This document shows positions 1 through 11,361 of a stretch of DNA of 64,000 bases, piece by piece (positions within the stretch are counted from its first letter, which is position 1; each line of letters begins with the position of its first letter). The position numbers and the translations under genes were made by a program. This DNA is from Microvelia longipes (lineage: Eukaryota > Arthropoda > Insecta > Hemiptera > Veliidae). The DNA lies in the NCBI GenBank assembly GCA_018340805.1, contig JACMZG010001908.1:16089061-16153060 (forward strand), in the 5' to 3' direction. The notes beneath the pieces are model-generated. The model was given only the letters and a program-made list of their open reading frames with translations. It searched no databases and was not told where the DNA came from.

Positions 1-101
1 CTTATTAAATTATATAATTATTTATGAAAGCCGTGTCTATCCAAAAATAATCCAAATAAAAAATAAAAATTCTAATTACTAAAATTAGATAATACACCGA
101 A

Positions 102-109
<8 letters not shown>
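1..109. other. AT-rich flank, nothing recognised
   Basis: AT-rich sequence with no open frame or repeat that I recognise. It leads directly into a (TA)n array. Confidence 0.5.

Positions 110-166
<57 letters not shown>
110..166. repeat. (TA)n microsatellite
   Basis: Uninterrupted TA dinucleotides. This is the first of about sixteen such arrays in the window, several of which border mobile elements. Confidence 0.95.
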
Positions 167-169
<3 letters not shown>

Positions 170-1110
170 ACTTTATTTACAAATATTAATATGTGAGGCT
201 GGCCTTATAATAAGGTTTGCTTGCAACACAGCGTACTTATCAATCTAAAAAGACAATTGGTCAAATTACAACTAAGGGTTCAAATTAAAAATTATGTACA
301 CATAATCATTAGTAGAGAGAATTTGCTTTTAATAAATCCTTTTTGGGGACTCTATAGTTTTACTTTAAATTTTCGAAACATACTCTGGAATACTATGAAT
401 AAGATGAATACTATATATGACTACTATATATGAATTGCTCTGGAAATCTTAAAATAACGAAATCCATAGCATATTTTCGCAACAACAAATCATAGTGTTT
501 TGTCATTTGTTTGTTTTGGAATTTTTTATTTTAAGTTCCTAAATATATTTCAAAAATTTTAAGTTGAGTTATAGAGTCTGAAAATGGGAGTAACAAGGCA
601 AACAAATTTACACATCGTTTGTACATCAGATTTTGGTTAGTAAAAACATCTAAACTTGTAAGAAAGCTTTTAACCATTATTGTTTCATTGCCACACAAAA
701 AAGAGTTAGGTCATTGCCATCTCTATGGACTCATATCTTTATTCTATCTAAGTTACTGCTACAATATTACTGAATGTCTAAATCAAAAACCGTGAATTGT
801 TTACTTTAAATTATATGTCAAACGATACAATTATTACTTATAAAAATTATTTACTTTATCATTTTTTCCTTATTTAGCAGTATAAGCATATTTTGTTTCA
901 ACTCGATTCTATAAGTTTTCAATTTTTAGTCAATTTTCAAAATTTTTGTTGAAAATTATTGTGGGTTACTGACGTTAAAAATATTTCATAAACAATAGAG
1001 TTCGGTAGTTTCATATGATTAATTTTTGTGTCAAGTTTCATTTCGTTCCGAGAAAGTGTACAAATGTTATTCGCGAGACTTGCACGATAACTTTTGATAA
1101 CGTCAAGGAA
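167..1110. other. Unassigned AT-rich stretch
   Basis: No gene is supported; the 70-codon frame near 221-433 has neither composition nor motifs of a protein. At 957-1110 the text GTGGGTTACTGACGTT and what follows resembles the middle of family A (intact copy at 10569-11361), so a decayed fragment may be present. That assignment is weak. Confidence 0.4.
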
Positions 1111-1312
<202 letters not shown>

Positions 1313-1334
1313 GTCCCCTCAAAAACCACTCAGT

Positions 1335-3154
1335 TTTCCTTTTGTTTTCCTTGTTTATATTTTTAATGATTAGGCCATGACTGAAAAATGAAAAAACTCT
1401 CTATAAATTCTAGCTTAACGATGAGAGTTAACATTCTAAATTACCAAAGCAATTCAAGCAAACCTAACAACTAATGCAATAAAGAACCCTTCATTCTGTC
1501 CTGAGGCTAATATAATCCATTTCCTAGCTAATTTATTTAAGGGGGAGAAAATAAACGGCTTAATTAAGATTACAATTAGTGTAAGATAACATCAAGCTCA
1601 TAAAAATAATAAAAAAAACATAATATTTGTTCGGAAATAGAGAAAAAGGGTTCTGGAAATTGAAAAACATGGAAGAGGAAAAAGTATCAGTCCAAGCTTT
1701 GCATTTAGGAATATGAAAAATTAAATTAACTGATAATGAAATAAAATAAGTAAAGAAAGTTTAAAGGTTTTAAGTACGACAGGTATTTATTTATTTATTT
1801 AAGTACGACAGAACTAAAGCATTTGTAAGATTGTATTTTTTTGTTTAAATTGTTATATTATTTCCTTTTTATCGACTGACATATTAAGATAATTACGTCA
1901 GGAATCTTTAACGCGGCTTATAAAAGTACTTAAAAGTTCACCCTAACATCAATTGAGGATTATTAATAACGTCTAGGTTAGGTGAGAATGTTGGCCTGAG
2001 GGGACGGAGTTGTATAAATGCGTTCTGGGTAGATTGAAAGGGAGTTTTCGTTGTCATAGTAACAAGTTCGTGGATGAAACGATTTAGCAAAGTTTTTTAG
2101 GTTTAGATAGGAGGGTATAAATCCGGGTTACGTCACATATTGAAGTTAAATGAGTAGACTACGTGATAAAGCAAAGAAGAATAAACTTAATACTTTGAAG
2201 AAGATAGAGCAAACTTTGTTTATCTTTATTTTAATTTTCGTTGTTTTTTCTTAAAGTTTATTTTTGGCCCAAGAAGGGCTCCCGCTCTCGCTCTCAATGG
2301 TCAGTCCTCCACTGAGACTTTATACATATTTAAAGTTTTTAAAACTAATATTTTTGTCATCAGGGACCTCTGAAACAGTTTTTGATTACCCTACCGGGTC
2401 CAACTTCCGCTACACGAGCTATTATCGCAATTAACGATTTTTTTCAAAGAAAATTCGCTAAAAAAGAAGGGTATAGACCTGGAGGCTAATGCATAGCAAG
2501 TATGATGGGTCCTAATGTTTAGCAACATAAAGACCACGTAAAAGGGTAAGAAACAGATAAAACAAAAGAAAAGAGCCCTACTTTTCAACCCTCCTACTCG
2601 AGATAACCTCTCCACCAAACAACGTCCTTCCACAGCAGAACAACTGCTTTCTTCTGTAAAAACATCGACTTTTCCTTCCTCGTTTAAAACAGGCTTTTAT
2701 GAAAGTTTTAAGGAATTTTTACAAGAAAATAACACTTTCGCTTAAAACTTTTTTGTGAAATAATTAATATGAGTTTCAAATATTTTTCAAATTAATATTG
2801 ATAATTCAAAGAAGGAGAAATATTAAATTAACAAATAATCGAACAACCAATTCTATTTAACAAACGTCGACGTTTTGGCACTTACAGATTCTACTTTGCA
2901 ACTATTTTTTAAGGGAAAAATTGGCATCCGAAACGCATTCAACGGCTCCCAAATCATCCCCCTCTCTGTACGGAATAGCCTTAATGGTGCGATCTTGACA
3001 AAAATTAAAGTCGAAAATGGAATTTTCGCGTTATAAAAATGTAGTTGAGCTACGTCACAATGTTAGTAGGTAATCATAATCTGGTAATAATAAGATAATA
3101 TAATGAGGTCGGTGATTTAGGAAAAAATTAGCAATCAGATATATATGGATATGA
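1335..3154. other. Unassigned stretch
   Basis: AT-rich DNA without recognisable genes. TTTAAGTACGACAG occurs twice around a short (TTTA)n at about 1770-1812. The minus-strand 80-codon frame at 2391-2633 has no motif I know and is not proposed as a gene. Confidence 0.5.
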
Positions 3155-3762
3155 GGGTTCGCTAAACTCATCCTCATTGCTTCAGACTCGCTTCGCTTGT
3201 TCTCAGAAGATGGAAATCACCAAATGTACTGCAGCATACTTCGCTCGTCTTCAGGCAGTAAATACATTCGTACTGTACAGCGTATATTTATTACGTAAAA
3301 TAATATGTTTGTACCAAATTTCAACACAAGTGGATTTTTGGATTTATTACGATTTTTTTAAAAAACGTACACAAGTCATTCGATAAATCTTGAACTAATG
3401 CGGGTAGTAAGATGAAACTTGGCACATTTTTGATCTCTCCAACCGAACGATAAATATTTCCGTGTTTGATGAATTTTCGAAATATTTGATGAATCATTAT
3501 AGCAGGTTAATGACGTCGTAGAAAAATCATTTTCCGGATAGCACAACTTGACCTAAAGATTGGGTTTCGTACCAAGTTTCAGCCCTCAAGCCGACTGGGA
3601 GATGCGATGATAACAGATATATACACACACACCAAACAGACAGACAACTTTTATGGTGTTAAAACCACTCAGGAGACCTTAAAAGTACATGAAACGGATA
3701 ATTTAAATGAAATTCCGGTTTTGGATTTTTTGCAAACACAATACTATTCAACTATTATATAT

Positions 3763-3766
<4 letters not shown>
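3155..3766 (+). repeat. Family A interspersed repeat, copy 1
   Basis: This copy contains family hallmarks in order: GACTCGCTTCGCTTGTTCTC, a second block TTCGCTCGTCTTCAGGCAGT, AACTAATGCGGGTAGTAAGA, GGTTAATGACGTCGTAG, a CAGACAGACAA tract, CCACTCAGGAGACCTT and GCAAACACAATACT. The order matches the copy at 10569-11361. The 3' hairpin is replaced by the (TA)n array that follows. There is no coding potential. Confidence 0.8.
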
Positions 3767-3828
<62 letters not shown>

Positions 3829-3850
3829 TATATATATAATATATATATAC
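3767..3850. repeat. (TA)n microsatellite
   Basis: Long (TA)n with two phase breaks. It directly abuts the 3' part of a family A copy, so either the copy inserted beside TA repeats or TA expanded from its terminal TATATA. Confidence 0.9.
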
Positions 3851-6180
3851 CAATACACTTAAAAATAAAAATTTGCATTTCGTGTCAAGTTATTGACAAG
3901 TATGAAAAGTGTTTTATACCTCTTTTGATGATTTCCACCTCTTTTGTCGGTTGAAAACTTTTATTAAGGTCAACTCAGAAAAAGATTATAAACGTCGTAT
4001 TATAGGCATAAGTTACTGTAATTTTGAACTGTTTATTTGATTAAACAGTTAAAATAAGTAATAGTTAATAATAATCAAATCGAATATAACGATTACGTTT
4101 TATAATTTAGATTAAGTCTTAGATGTTTTAAAAATCAACAAATAGGGCTTATCTAGTTATGATATTTTTACGAGTAAAGTTGTAGAGTATTGTACTATTA
4201 TGATAATTTGACATGCGCAGATTATATAGGTGACTGAAACAACTCAATGATGTAATTCATATTCATAGTTCAACAACATTTCGACCTACAATTAAGAACT
4301 ATCAATCTATGTCTTTATAATATCAATTAATAAACATATCTATATTTACTTTTCTTTGCTTTGAGTGGATGCAATATAGCAAAACACCTCTATATTAGCT
4401 ATTAAAAATAATAAATAATAAAATAAATGGGCATTTGAGGTCAAATCTACCAAAACAGGTTTCATGGTTGAAGAAAAATAGAGGAAAGAAGGAAAGACTT
4501 AGACTTAAGAAACAGAAAGCAGATAGCCTAAATATGACTCTTGAAAAAAATAAGTAAATATGGGCTTCGGCCCAAGTTTTAATTTTTTTATGACGTCATA
4601 ACATGGGTTGATGACGTAATATACGTATTGCAAACAATAGCCCACATAACCAAGTTTTAAAACTTAAGCATACAGACGCTAAGACCAACACTTTTACTAT
4701 GGCAACTAACAGTTGTCATAGTAAAAGTATAGTGTAGTAGTAAGGCTCTGCTACCAGTCCTTGAATTTTCCAATTCCTCCTTGTCATTTGTCATTTTTAT
4801 CAACGTGCACAACAAAAAAAATTGTATCATTCTCATATGATTCGATAAGTACATTCTCATATATATATTCGATAAGTAGAAACTTAAATCTCAATCACCT
4901 TTGAGAGTTTATCGACGCTGGATGCAGTATTCAGGCTTTAATTTAGTTTAGTTCAAAAAGAAATTAAAGGATACGTATCAACTCATAAAAGCTTAACGTG
5001 AACACAACCAAATAAGTTTAAAAGTTATTGCCAATTGATTTTTTTTATTTAGTGGGTTTTGTGTTACCTGAAGATGCTGAGCTTCGCTCAGCAAATCGTT
5101 GTAATTATTAAATAAATTAAAAATTATTTTACGACTGCAATCTTCATTAATTTCAAATATATAAGAAAAAACAAGATGGGATAACGAGATTAGTGATCTA
5201 AAGTGGTAAGCATATTCAAAAATAAAAATGTTTTCCAAATACCAAATAAATTTGGTATCAAGTTGTTTTCTCACTTAATGCCCATATAACCTATGTTTAA
5301 TGATTCTTAGTCATTCTTTTGGGATAAATTTAAATTCAATCTAAAAGTCTAAACAAAACCGCATTGCTTAATATAAATTTAAAATAAACGTAAAGGTAAG
5401 AGCAGTGAGATCGTAATGAAGCAATAAGACCCGACACAGTGGTCCCAATTCATATTTAACCTTTAAACTCTTTCTCAAGTAATGAATATTTTTAACTTCT
5501 GCCTTGTAAGTTATAATTCGACATCAAAAATGAATTGCACAATTTTTGAAGGTGCAGTTATGCATTTATAATTTAGAATGCAACATTGTTGTATTCACAA
5601 ACCTCAAAAATGTCATTTTTTAATGAAGCTTGAAGGTTTTAAGAGTTTACTTTTTGTTGGGAGTCTAGAGATCAATGCCTTGGAGTGCCAACTTCACAAA
5701 TATAATAAGTGCTCTGTACTTGGGTCATCAGGCCCCTAATAAGTTGCTGTGTACTTGGTTCATCAGGCCCTCAAAATCTAGCCCAACAGCATTACACTGA
5801 CATAAACGGCTCATTGAGTTATTACCTTGTGAAATCATGATTTCATTAAGTTGAACTTTAATGCATTTTTTAGATAGTACAAACAAAATTTGAGAACAAG
5901 TAATCTTGAGTTATTTCTTTTAAAGTGCTACGAAAATTGGAGAGGTTGTCATTAGAATATTAGATGAATAAAAGTTTCTGAATACTGAAGGAATAAACAA
6001 ATAGCTAAGAAGAGAGTAAAGAAAATAAATGGAAACCCTATGTAAGATTTGATTCCCCTAGGGGCTCATTTGACTGCAGAAGGGATATTATTTCTTATAT
6101 TATTTTATTAATTCTTTATCTTGCAAATAGAAATGACAGCAATAGTAACAGAATCAAGCCATAAAAAGTTCCAATCCAAT
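3851..6180. other. Unassigned AT-rich stretch
   Basis: No gene supported. An 18-bp inverted repeat with one mismatch lies at 4690-4728. A segment containing CATCAGGCCC is present twice about 42 bp apart near 5712-5770. The minus-strand frames at 4657-4860 and 4993-5274 show no recognisable motif. Confidence 0.5.
4690..4728. repeat. Snap-back hairpin, 18-bp stem
   Basis: The left arm at 4690-4707 and the right arm at 4711-4728 are reverse complements except for one position, and are separated by 3 bases (AAC). There is no T-rich tract or gene nearby that would make it a terminator. Confidence 0.85.
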
Positions 6181-6403
6181 ATAAAATACTACAACATTGT
6201 AGTATTTTACAATATTTAGTATTTTACTACAACATTTAGTATATATAAAGTAAAAACAGTTATGGATTCAGGTTGTGAAATAGCACAGGTACATAGTGAT
6301 TAAAGGGTTGATGGTGATTGCATTCTTCAGATGCAATTAGAGAGCTCCTCAATAGGAACAGACTAGTTAATAAAATTTAATTTCGTACTTAATTTTCAAT
6401 ATG

Positions 6404-6405
<2 letters not shown>

Positions 6406-6465
<60 letters not shown>

Positions 6466-6479
6466 TATATATATATATA
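6406..6479. repeat. (CA)n(TA)n microsatellite
   Basis: CA repeats pass into TA repeats and border the left end of the foldback element at 6480. Confidence 0.9.
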
Positions 6480-7403
6480 TACAACATAGGGTGTTTCACA
6501 TAAAAATAAGGGTGATAGTACTCCTCAAGGGGAACGAAAAATAATTTATAATATAAACCCCGATCTCCCACAGTTTATCCACAAGGTTAAATTTAATTTT
6601 TTTGACCTCGTATCATGAAATCGTTTATAGCTTTTAAACTGTTCAAGCTAGAAAGATTAAATTGGTCTTGTTAGAAAGCTAAGTAAATTTCCAAAAGGAC
6701 GACTATTAACTATGTGAAATATTTTGGAACTGCTACCCAAATATTTGCATGAACATTTTTGGTATAAGAGGGATTTTCATGAATTTTTAAGAGAGGGTAT
6801 TAGAGGAAGTGAAAGATTATCAATAGTTTAGCCACGAACGGAAATAGCTTCTCTTATCATTGTCCTTTAACAAAACTCATTATCATACGTGCAATGGTTA
6901 AAATTTTAAGCATATCTCTACAATGTTAATTAAATGGTACACAAAATAATTAAACATCACCAAAACTGGAGGAATGAGTGGCTTTAGAGAATAATGTATA
7001 AGAATAAAATATGTTTTTTTACCCCTTAGTGTATAAAAATCTCATTATTTGTTTACTTTAAAAAAAAATTAAATAACACATCATTTTTACATTTATACTG
7101 CGACAAAAATTATAAGTTTTTTTTCAACTTCTTGCCCATCTCTTACTTCCTCTAATACCCTGCCATAAAAATTCAAAAAATTCAATTCTTGCAAAACAAA
7201 TTTTATTCAAATTTTTGGGTAGTAGCTCCAAAATATTTGACATAGCTAATAGTTCCATCAGGAAATTTACTTAGCTTTCCAACAAAACCAATTTTATCTT
7301 TTTAGCTTAAGTTAAGACCTTTTAAGTTAAGTTAGTTAAGTTAAGAAGTTTTAAGACCTATTAACGATTTTATAATGCGAGGGAAACGGTGAAGAGCAGG
7401 GTT
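6480..7403. mobile_element. Long foldback element, copy 1 (right end lost)
   Basis: The left arm begins near TAGGGTGTTTCACATAAA. It reads through ATATAAACCCCGATCTCC and GAAAGCTAAGTAAATTTCC to a centre near 6950-7100. The right arm then returns with the reverse complement, for example GGAAATTTACTTAGCTTTCC at 7260-7279. It is homologous along both arms to the complete element at 17522-18709. The outer part of the right arm is missing and passes into (TA)n at 7404. No transposase frame is visible, so this is non-autonomous. The TA flanks and CAGGG-type ends of the complete copy suggest a Tc1/mariner-type relative. Confidence 0.8.
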
Positions 7404-7475
<72 letters not shown>

Positions 7476-7505
7476 CATACATACATACACATATATACAT
7501 ACATA
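7404..7505. repeat. (TA)n/(CATA)n microsatellite
   Basis: TA repeats followed by CATA repeats, on the right side of the truncated foldback element. Confidence 0.9.
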
Positions 7506-7924
7506 CAACTCTGCAACTCTGCTGGATATCTTTAGCAGGCCTGTTGTAAGCTAATTTAAAAGCTCATATTTTCACTAGAAATTCGCTTATAGGCCTCTGC
7601 TGAAGCTATCCTGCATTATAAAATGATTAATTAAAAGTTAAAAGCTACAAAGAAATGTAAACACGCGAGTTAGAGCCACAACTAGTTAGGGGTGAAAGGG
7701 GAGGATCGTGCGTGAGCTGTTACTGGGTTTGGCCTTAACGACGGATTCCGAGCTAGCAACTTAATAAGGTGGGATTATATAATAAGAGACTTGTTATTTA
7801 AATGCTGGATATTTTAAAATAGATTAAATTGTAGTCCGGCTTTGATTTGATATTTTGAAAGTATTAATAGATTGATATTTTCCGATGTGATTAAGTTTAC
7901 ATCGGAAATTTGAAATCATAGAAC

Positions 7925-8320
7925 AAATGGAGTCTCCTAACTACTTTAGACTCGCTTTGCTAGTCCTCAGAATATGGATATCATCAGATTTATATTACAG
8001 TATGTCTTCGGACAAGTTTTAATGGTCCACAGACAGAAATAATAACCGTTTTTATTCCCACAGGTCACCATTCAAGAACTAACTTCACTCGAGGCTGCTT
8101 AACATTAGTGGTCACAAAGGAACCGTAGATATACACAAGCCAGATGAAAATTAAACTTAATGTTCTTATTTATTACATATATTACACTTGTGTCAAATTT
8201 CAACTCAATTGGATTAATTTTCGGTTGTTGAGAATCTTTTAAAAAACGTGTACAGTACATATCATTTAATAAAAATTTAACTCATGCTGATAATGAGATA
8301 AAAATCGACAAAGAGAGTAA
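7925..8320 (+). repeat. Family A repeat, copy 2 (3' truncated)
   Basis: Contains GACTCGCTTTGCTAGTCCTC, ACAGTATGTCTTCGGA, the CAAATTTCAACTCAATTGGA segment and CTCATGCTGATAATGAGAT in the order of the intact copy. It stops before the TGACGTCA and CAGACAGA portions. Confidence 0.8.
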
Positions 8321-8807
8321 ATATTATTTTACCAGTCGTTTTGTATCATCAAAATTTCTCCAAACTCTTAGAGAAGATTCTCGACAAATGTATTGGGAGC
8401 TCTACAAGACACATTCAGGCTCTGCAGGGACACATTCAGGCTCTATAGGGACACACTAAAATCCTTAACTTCATATGACCTCGCAACTGATTCGATTTGT
8501 TTCGAATTCGGTACACGCATTATACAAACAAATCTTTTCTAGGTCTCAGTAAACTAGAGTTTAGAATACACTGTACAAAAAATTAAAAATTCCTAAAAAA
8601 CCTGTTTTTCTTATTAATCCTTGTGTGGCTCTATAATACATAATCTATTTATCGTGATAAGACCTTTAAAACGGGGTTTAGACATAATCCCTGGTTCGAG
8701 TCCCGCAATGTCACCCATTCAATTAGTTTTTTTTTAAAGTAAATTCGCTAAAACGATTACAATTGTAATTGTTAGGGGAGTAGAGAGGTTCTAGTTGTAG
8801 TTACAAA
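8321..8807. other. Unassigned, includes a short triplication
   Basis: GACACATTCAGGCTCT and close variants recur about three times near 8398-8457. At 8690-8704 the box-B-like GGTTCGAGTCC is present, but I could not find a convincing A box or cloverleaf, so it may be a decayed tRNA-derived SINE. Confidence 0.4.
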
Positions 8808-9933
8808 GCTAGACAAAGATAACCCAGCTCTTCAAGAGTACGTACCGTCAGCTAGACAAAAATAGCCCAGCTCTTAAAGGGTACGTACCGTCAGCTAGAC
8901 AAAAATAGCCCAGCTCTTTCAGGGTCCGTACCGTCAGCTAGACAAAGATAACCCAGCTTTTCAAGGGTACGTACCGTCAGCTAGAAAAAGATAACCCAGC
9001 TCTTCAAGGGTGCGTACCGTCAGCTAGGCAAAAGTAGCCCAGCACTTAAAGAGTACGTACCGTCAGCTAGAAAAAGATAACCTAGCTCTTCAAGGGTACG
9101 TACTGTCAGCTAAACAAAGATAACCTAGCTCAACAAGGATACGTACCGTCACCTACACAAAAATAGCCGAGCTCTTAGAGAGTACGTAATGTCAGCTAGA
9201 CAAAAATAGCCGAGCTCTTAAACGGTACGTACCGTCAGCTAGACAAAAATAGCCCAGCACTTAAAAGGTGCTGTCAGCACCCAAAGAGCGTACTGTCAGC
9301 TAGACAAAAATAGCTTAGCTCTTAAAGGGTACGTACCGTCAGCTAGACAAAGATAACCAGCTTTTCAAGGGTACGTACCGTCAGCTAGAAAAAGATAACC
9401 CAGCTCTTCAAGGGTACGTACCGTCAGCTAGACAAAAATAGCTTAGCTCTTCTAGGGTACGTACCGTTAGCTAGACAAAGGTAGCTTCGTTCTTTCAGGG
9501 TACGTAAAATCAGCTAGACAAAGGTAGCCTCGCCTTTTTCAGGGTCCGTACCGTCAGCTAGACAAAGGTAGCCCCGCTCTTTCAGGGTCTGTACCGTCAG
9601 CTAGATTAAGATATCCCTACTCTTCTAGGCTACGTACCGCCAGCTAGACAAAGATAACCCAGCTTTTCAAGGGTATGTACGTCAGCTAGACAAAGATAAC
9701 CCAGCTTTTCAAGGGTATGTACTGTCAGCTAGACAAAGCTAGCCCCGCTCTTTCAGGGTCTGTACCGTCAGCTAGACAAAGATAAGCTTTTAAAGGGTAT
9801 GTACCGTCAGCTAGACAAAACTAGCCCCGCTCTTTCAGGGTCTGTACCGTCAGCTAGACAAAGATAAGCTTTAAAAGGGTACGTACCGTCAGCTAGAAAA
9901 AGATAACCCCGCTCTTCTAGGGTACGTACCGTC
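8808..9933. repeat. 43-bp tandem satellite, about 26 copies
   Basis: Unit of 43 bp starting GCTAGACAAAGATAACCCAG and ending GGGTACGTACCGTCA; successive GCTAGAC starts are 43 bp apart (8808, 8851). Units fall into variants with AAGATAACC, AAAATAGCC or AAGGTAGCC, so the array has diversified. A few units carry deletions near 9275-9300 and 9785. There are no unique spacers, so it is not a CRISPR array. No open frame spans it. Confidence 0.95.
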
Positions 9934-10568
9934 TTAAATACCGCACACCGGTAATCTAAAGTACATTATAAAGTAATGTATAAAGTAAATGAACAAATAA
10001 TTATGAAAAAGTTATTAGCGTTTGACGATTTATAATGTTAGAAAAAATGATGAGATATCTAGAACGAATATACACACTCTACAAGTTTGTATAAATGAAG
10101 CTCACATTAAGCAGGTCATGGGTAGTAAGGTACTTGAGAAGATCCATAACAGTGTTGCCCTACTAAAACCAATAAATCTAGAATAATAAAATACTTTTTA
10201 TGAGGTAAATAAATGTTTAGTAGCAGAGCATCTGTGCATAAAGCAGTCATATCACGAACCAAGGACATACTTATGTGTAATGCATAGTAGACTTAAAAGA
10301 CGTCGTAAAGATAACTTAAAAGACACCCCAACTGAAATTCACTCTTTTGCATCCACAAATATATTAACCCACAGGTTAACACAACTTGCATACATTGAAA
10401 GCAAGAAATGGATGCTCTTTTTTCTTAAAACTTTTCTTTAACTTTGAAAAGTTAAGAAATAGGATACCGAAGTATGGCCAATTTTGAAAACATTAAATTC
10501 TAAAAAAAATGATGGTAATATTCGACATATATCATAGATTTTTTGTTTGTAACTAAATGAAAAAAAAA
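9934..10568. other. Unassigned AT-rich stretch
   Basis: Between the 43-bp satellite and a family A copy I see no gene, RNA or repeat. Confidence 0.5.
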
Positions 10569-11361
10569 TCGGGTACGGGGTACCTCGAAATAATTCCTCA
10601 TCCCATCGTATTCGCTACACTCATCCTCCCAGATTTAGACTCGCTTCGCTCGTCCTTAGAATAAACAATTCGCCAAATTTATACTGCAACATGTCTTCGG
10701 ATTCGCTTCGCTCGTCTTCAAATACCAAATGCATCCGTTTCATTCTCAGCGATCACCCATACTGCACTGACCACGCTCAATGCTGCTTAGTTTTTATGGT
10801 CCAACAAAAATCATAGATATACGTATCGTATTGAAACGAAACTTAGTGTACTTATTTAATAAGTAAAGGTGTACACTTGTACTAAATTTCTACTCAATTT
10901 AATCATTTTCTGATTTTTTACAATTTTTTAAAAACTTTCAGACTCATTCAATAAAAATGTAACTAATGCTGATAATGAGATGAAACTTGCCACATATGTT
11001 ATTCTTATACATGGCTACATAATGGCTAAATCTCAATTCAATCGCATAATTTTTCTGCGTTTTATAATTTTTCGAAATTTTGGCTGTCATTATTGCGGGT
11101 TAATGACGTCATAAAAAATAATTTTCCGAATAGCACTACTGCAGCGGTAGACTGATTTTCGTACGAAGTTTAAACTCTCTAGCATTAATACACTGGGCGC
11201 TACGGTGATGACACACACACAGACAGACAAATTTGTGAAAACCACTTAGGAGCCCTTTAAAAAACCTGAAAACCGATTATTCCGGTAACATCCCGGTTTC
11301 GGATTTTTTTACAAACACAATACTTTTTCTATATACTTACGGTATAAATGAGGAAAAGTAA
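10569..11361 (+). repeat. Family A repeat, copy 3 (most complete)
   Basis: This is the best reference copy. It starts TCGGGTACGGGGTACCTCG after a run of A. Two blocks of GACTCGCTTCGCTCGTCCT type follow, then a middle section with AACTAATGCTGATAATGAGA, GGTTAATGACGTCATAA, a CACACACACAGACAGACAAA tract, TCCCGGTTTCGGATTTTTTT and a 3' imperfect hairpin (AATACTTTTTCTATATACTT facing GGTATAAATGAGGAAAAGTA). It is about 790 bp long with no coding frame. The structure suits a non-autonomous mobile element, but I do not recognise the superfamily. Confidence 0.85.

Noticed and set aside
4140..4330. Possible promoter or small-RNA locus
   Set aside because: Only AT-rich text; no motif set that could support it.
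8640..8710. tRNA gene from a perfect box-B match
   Set aside because: No matching A box at the right distance and stems do not pair; at most a SINE relic.
8808..9933. CRISPR-like array
   Set aside because: There are no unique spacers; the whole 43-bp unit repeats, and the setting is animal-like.
10630..10720. TCGCTTCGCTCG motif as bacterial contamination
   Set aside because: It recurs in many copies within the same AT-rich repeat family, so it is a family A feature.
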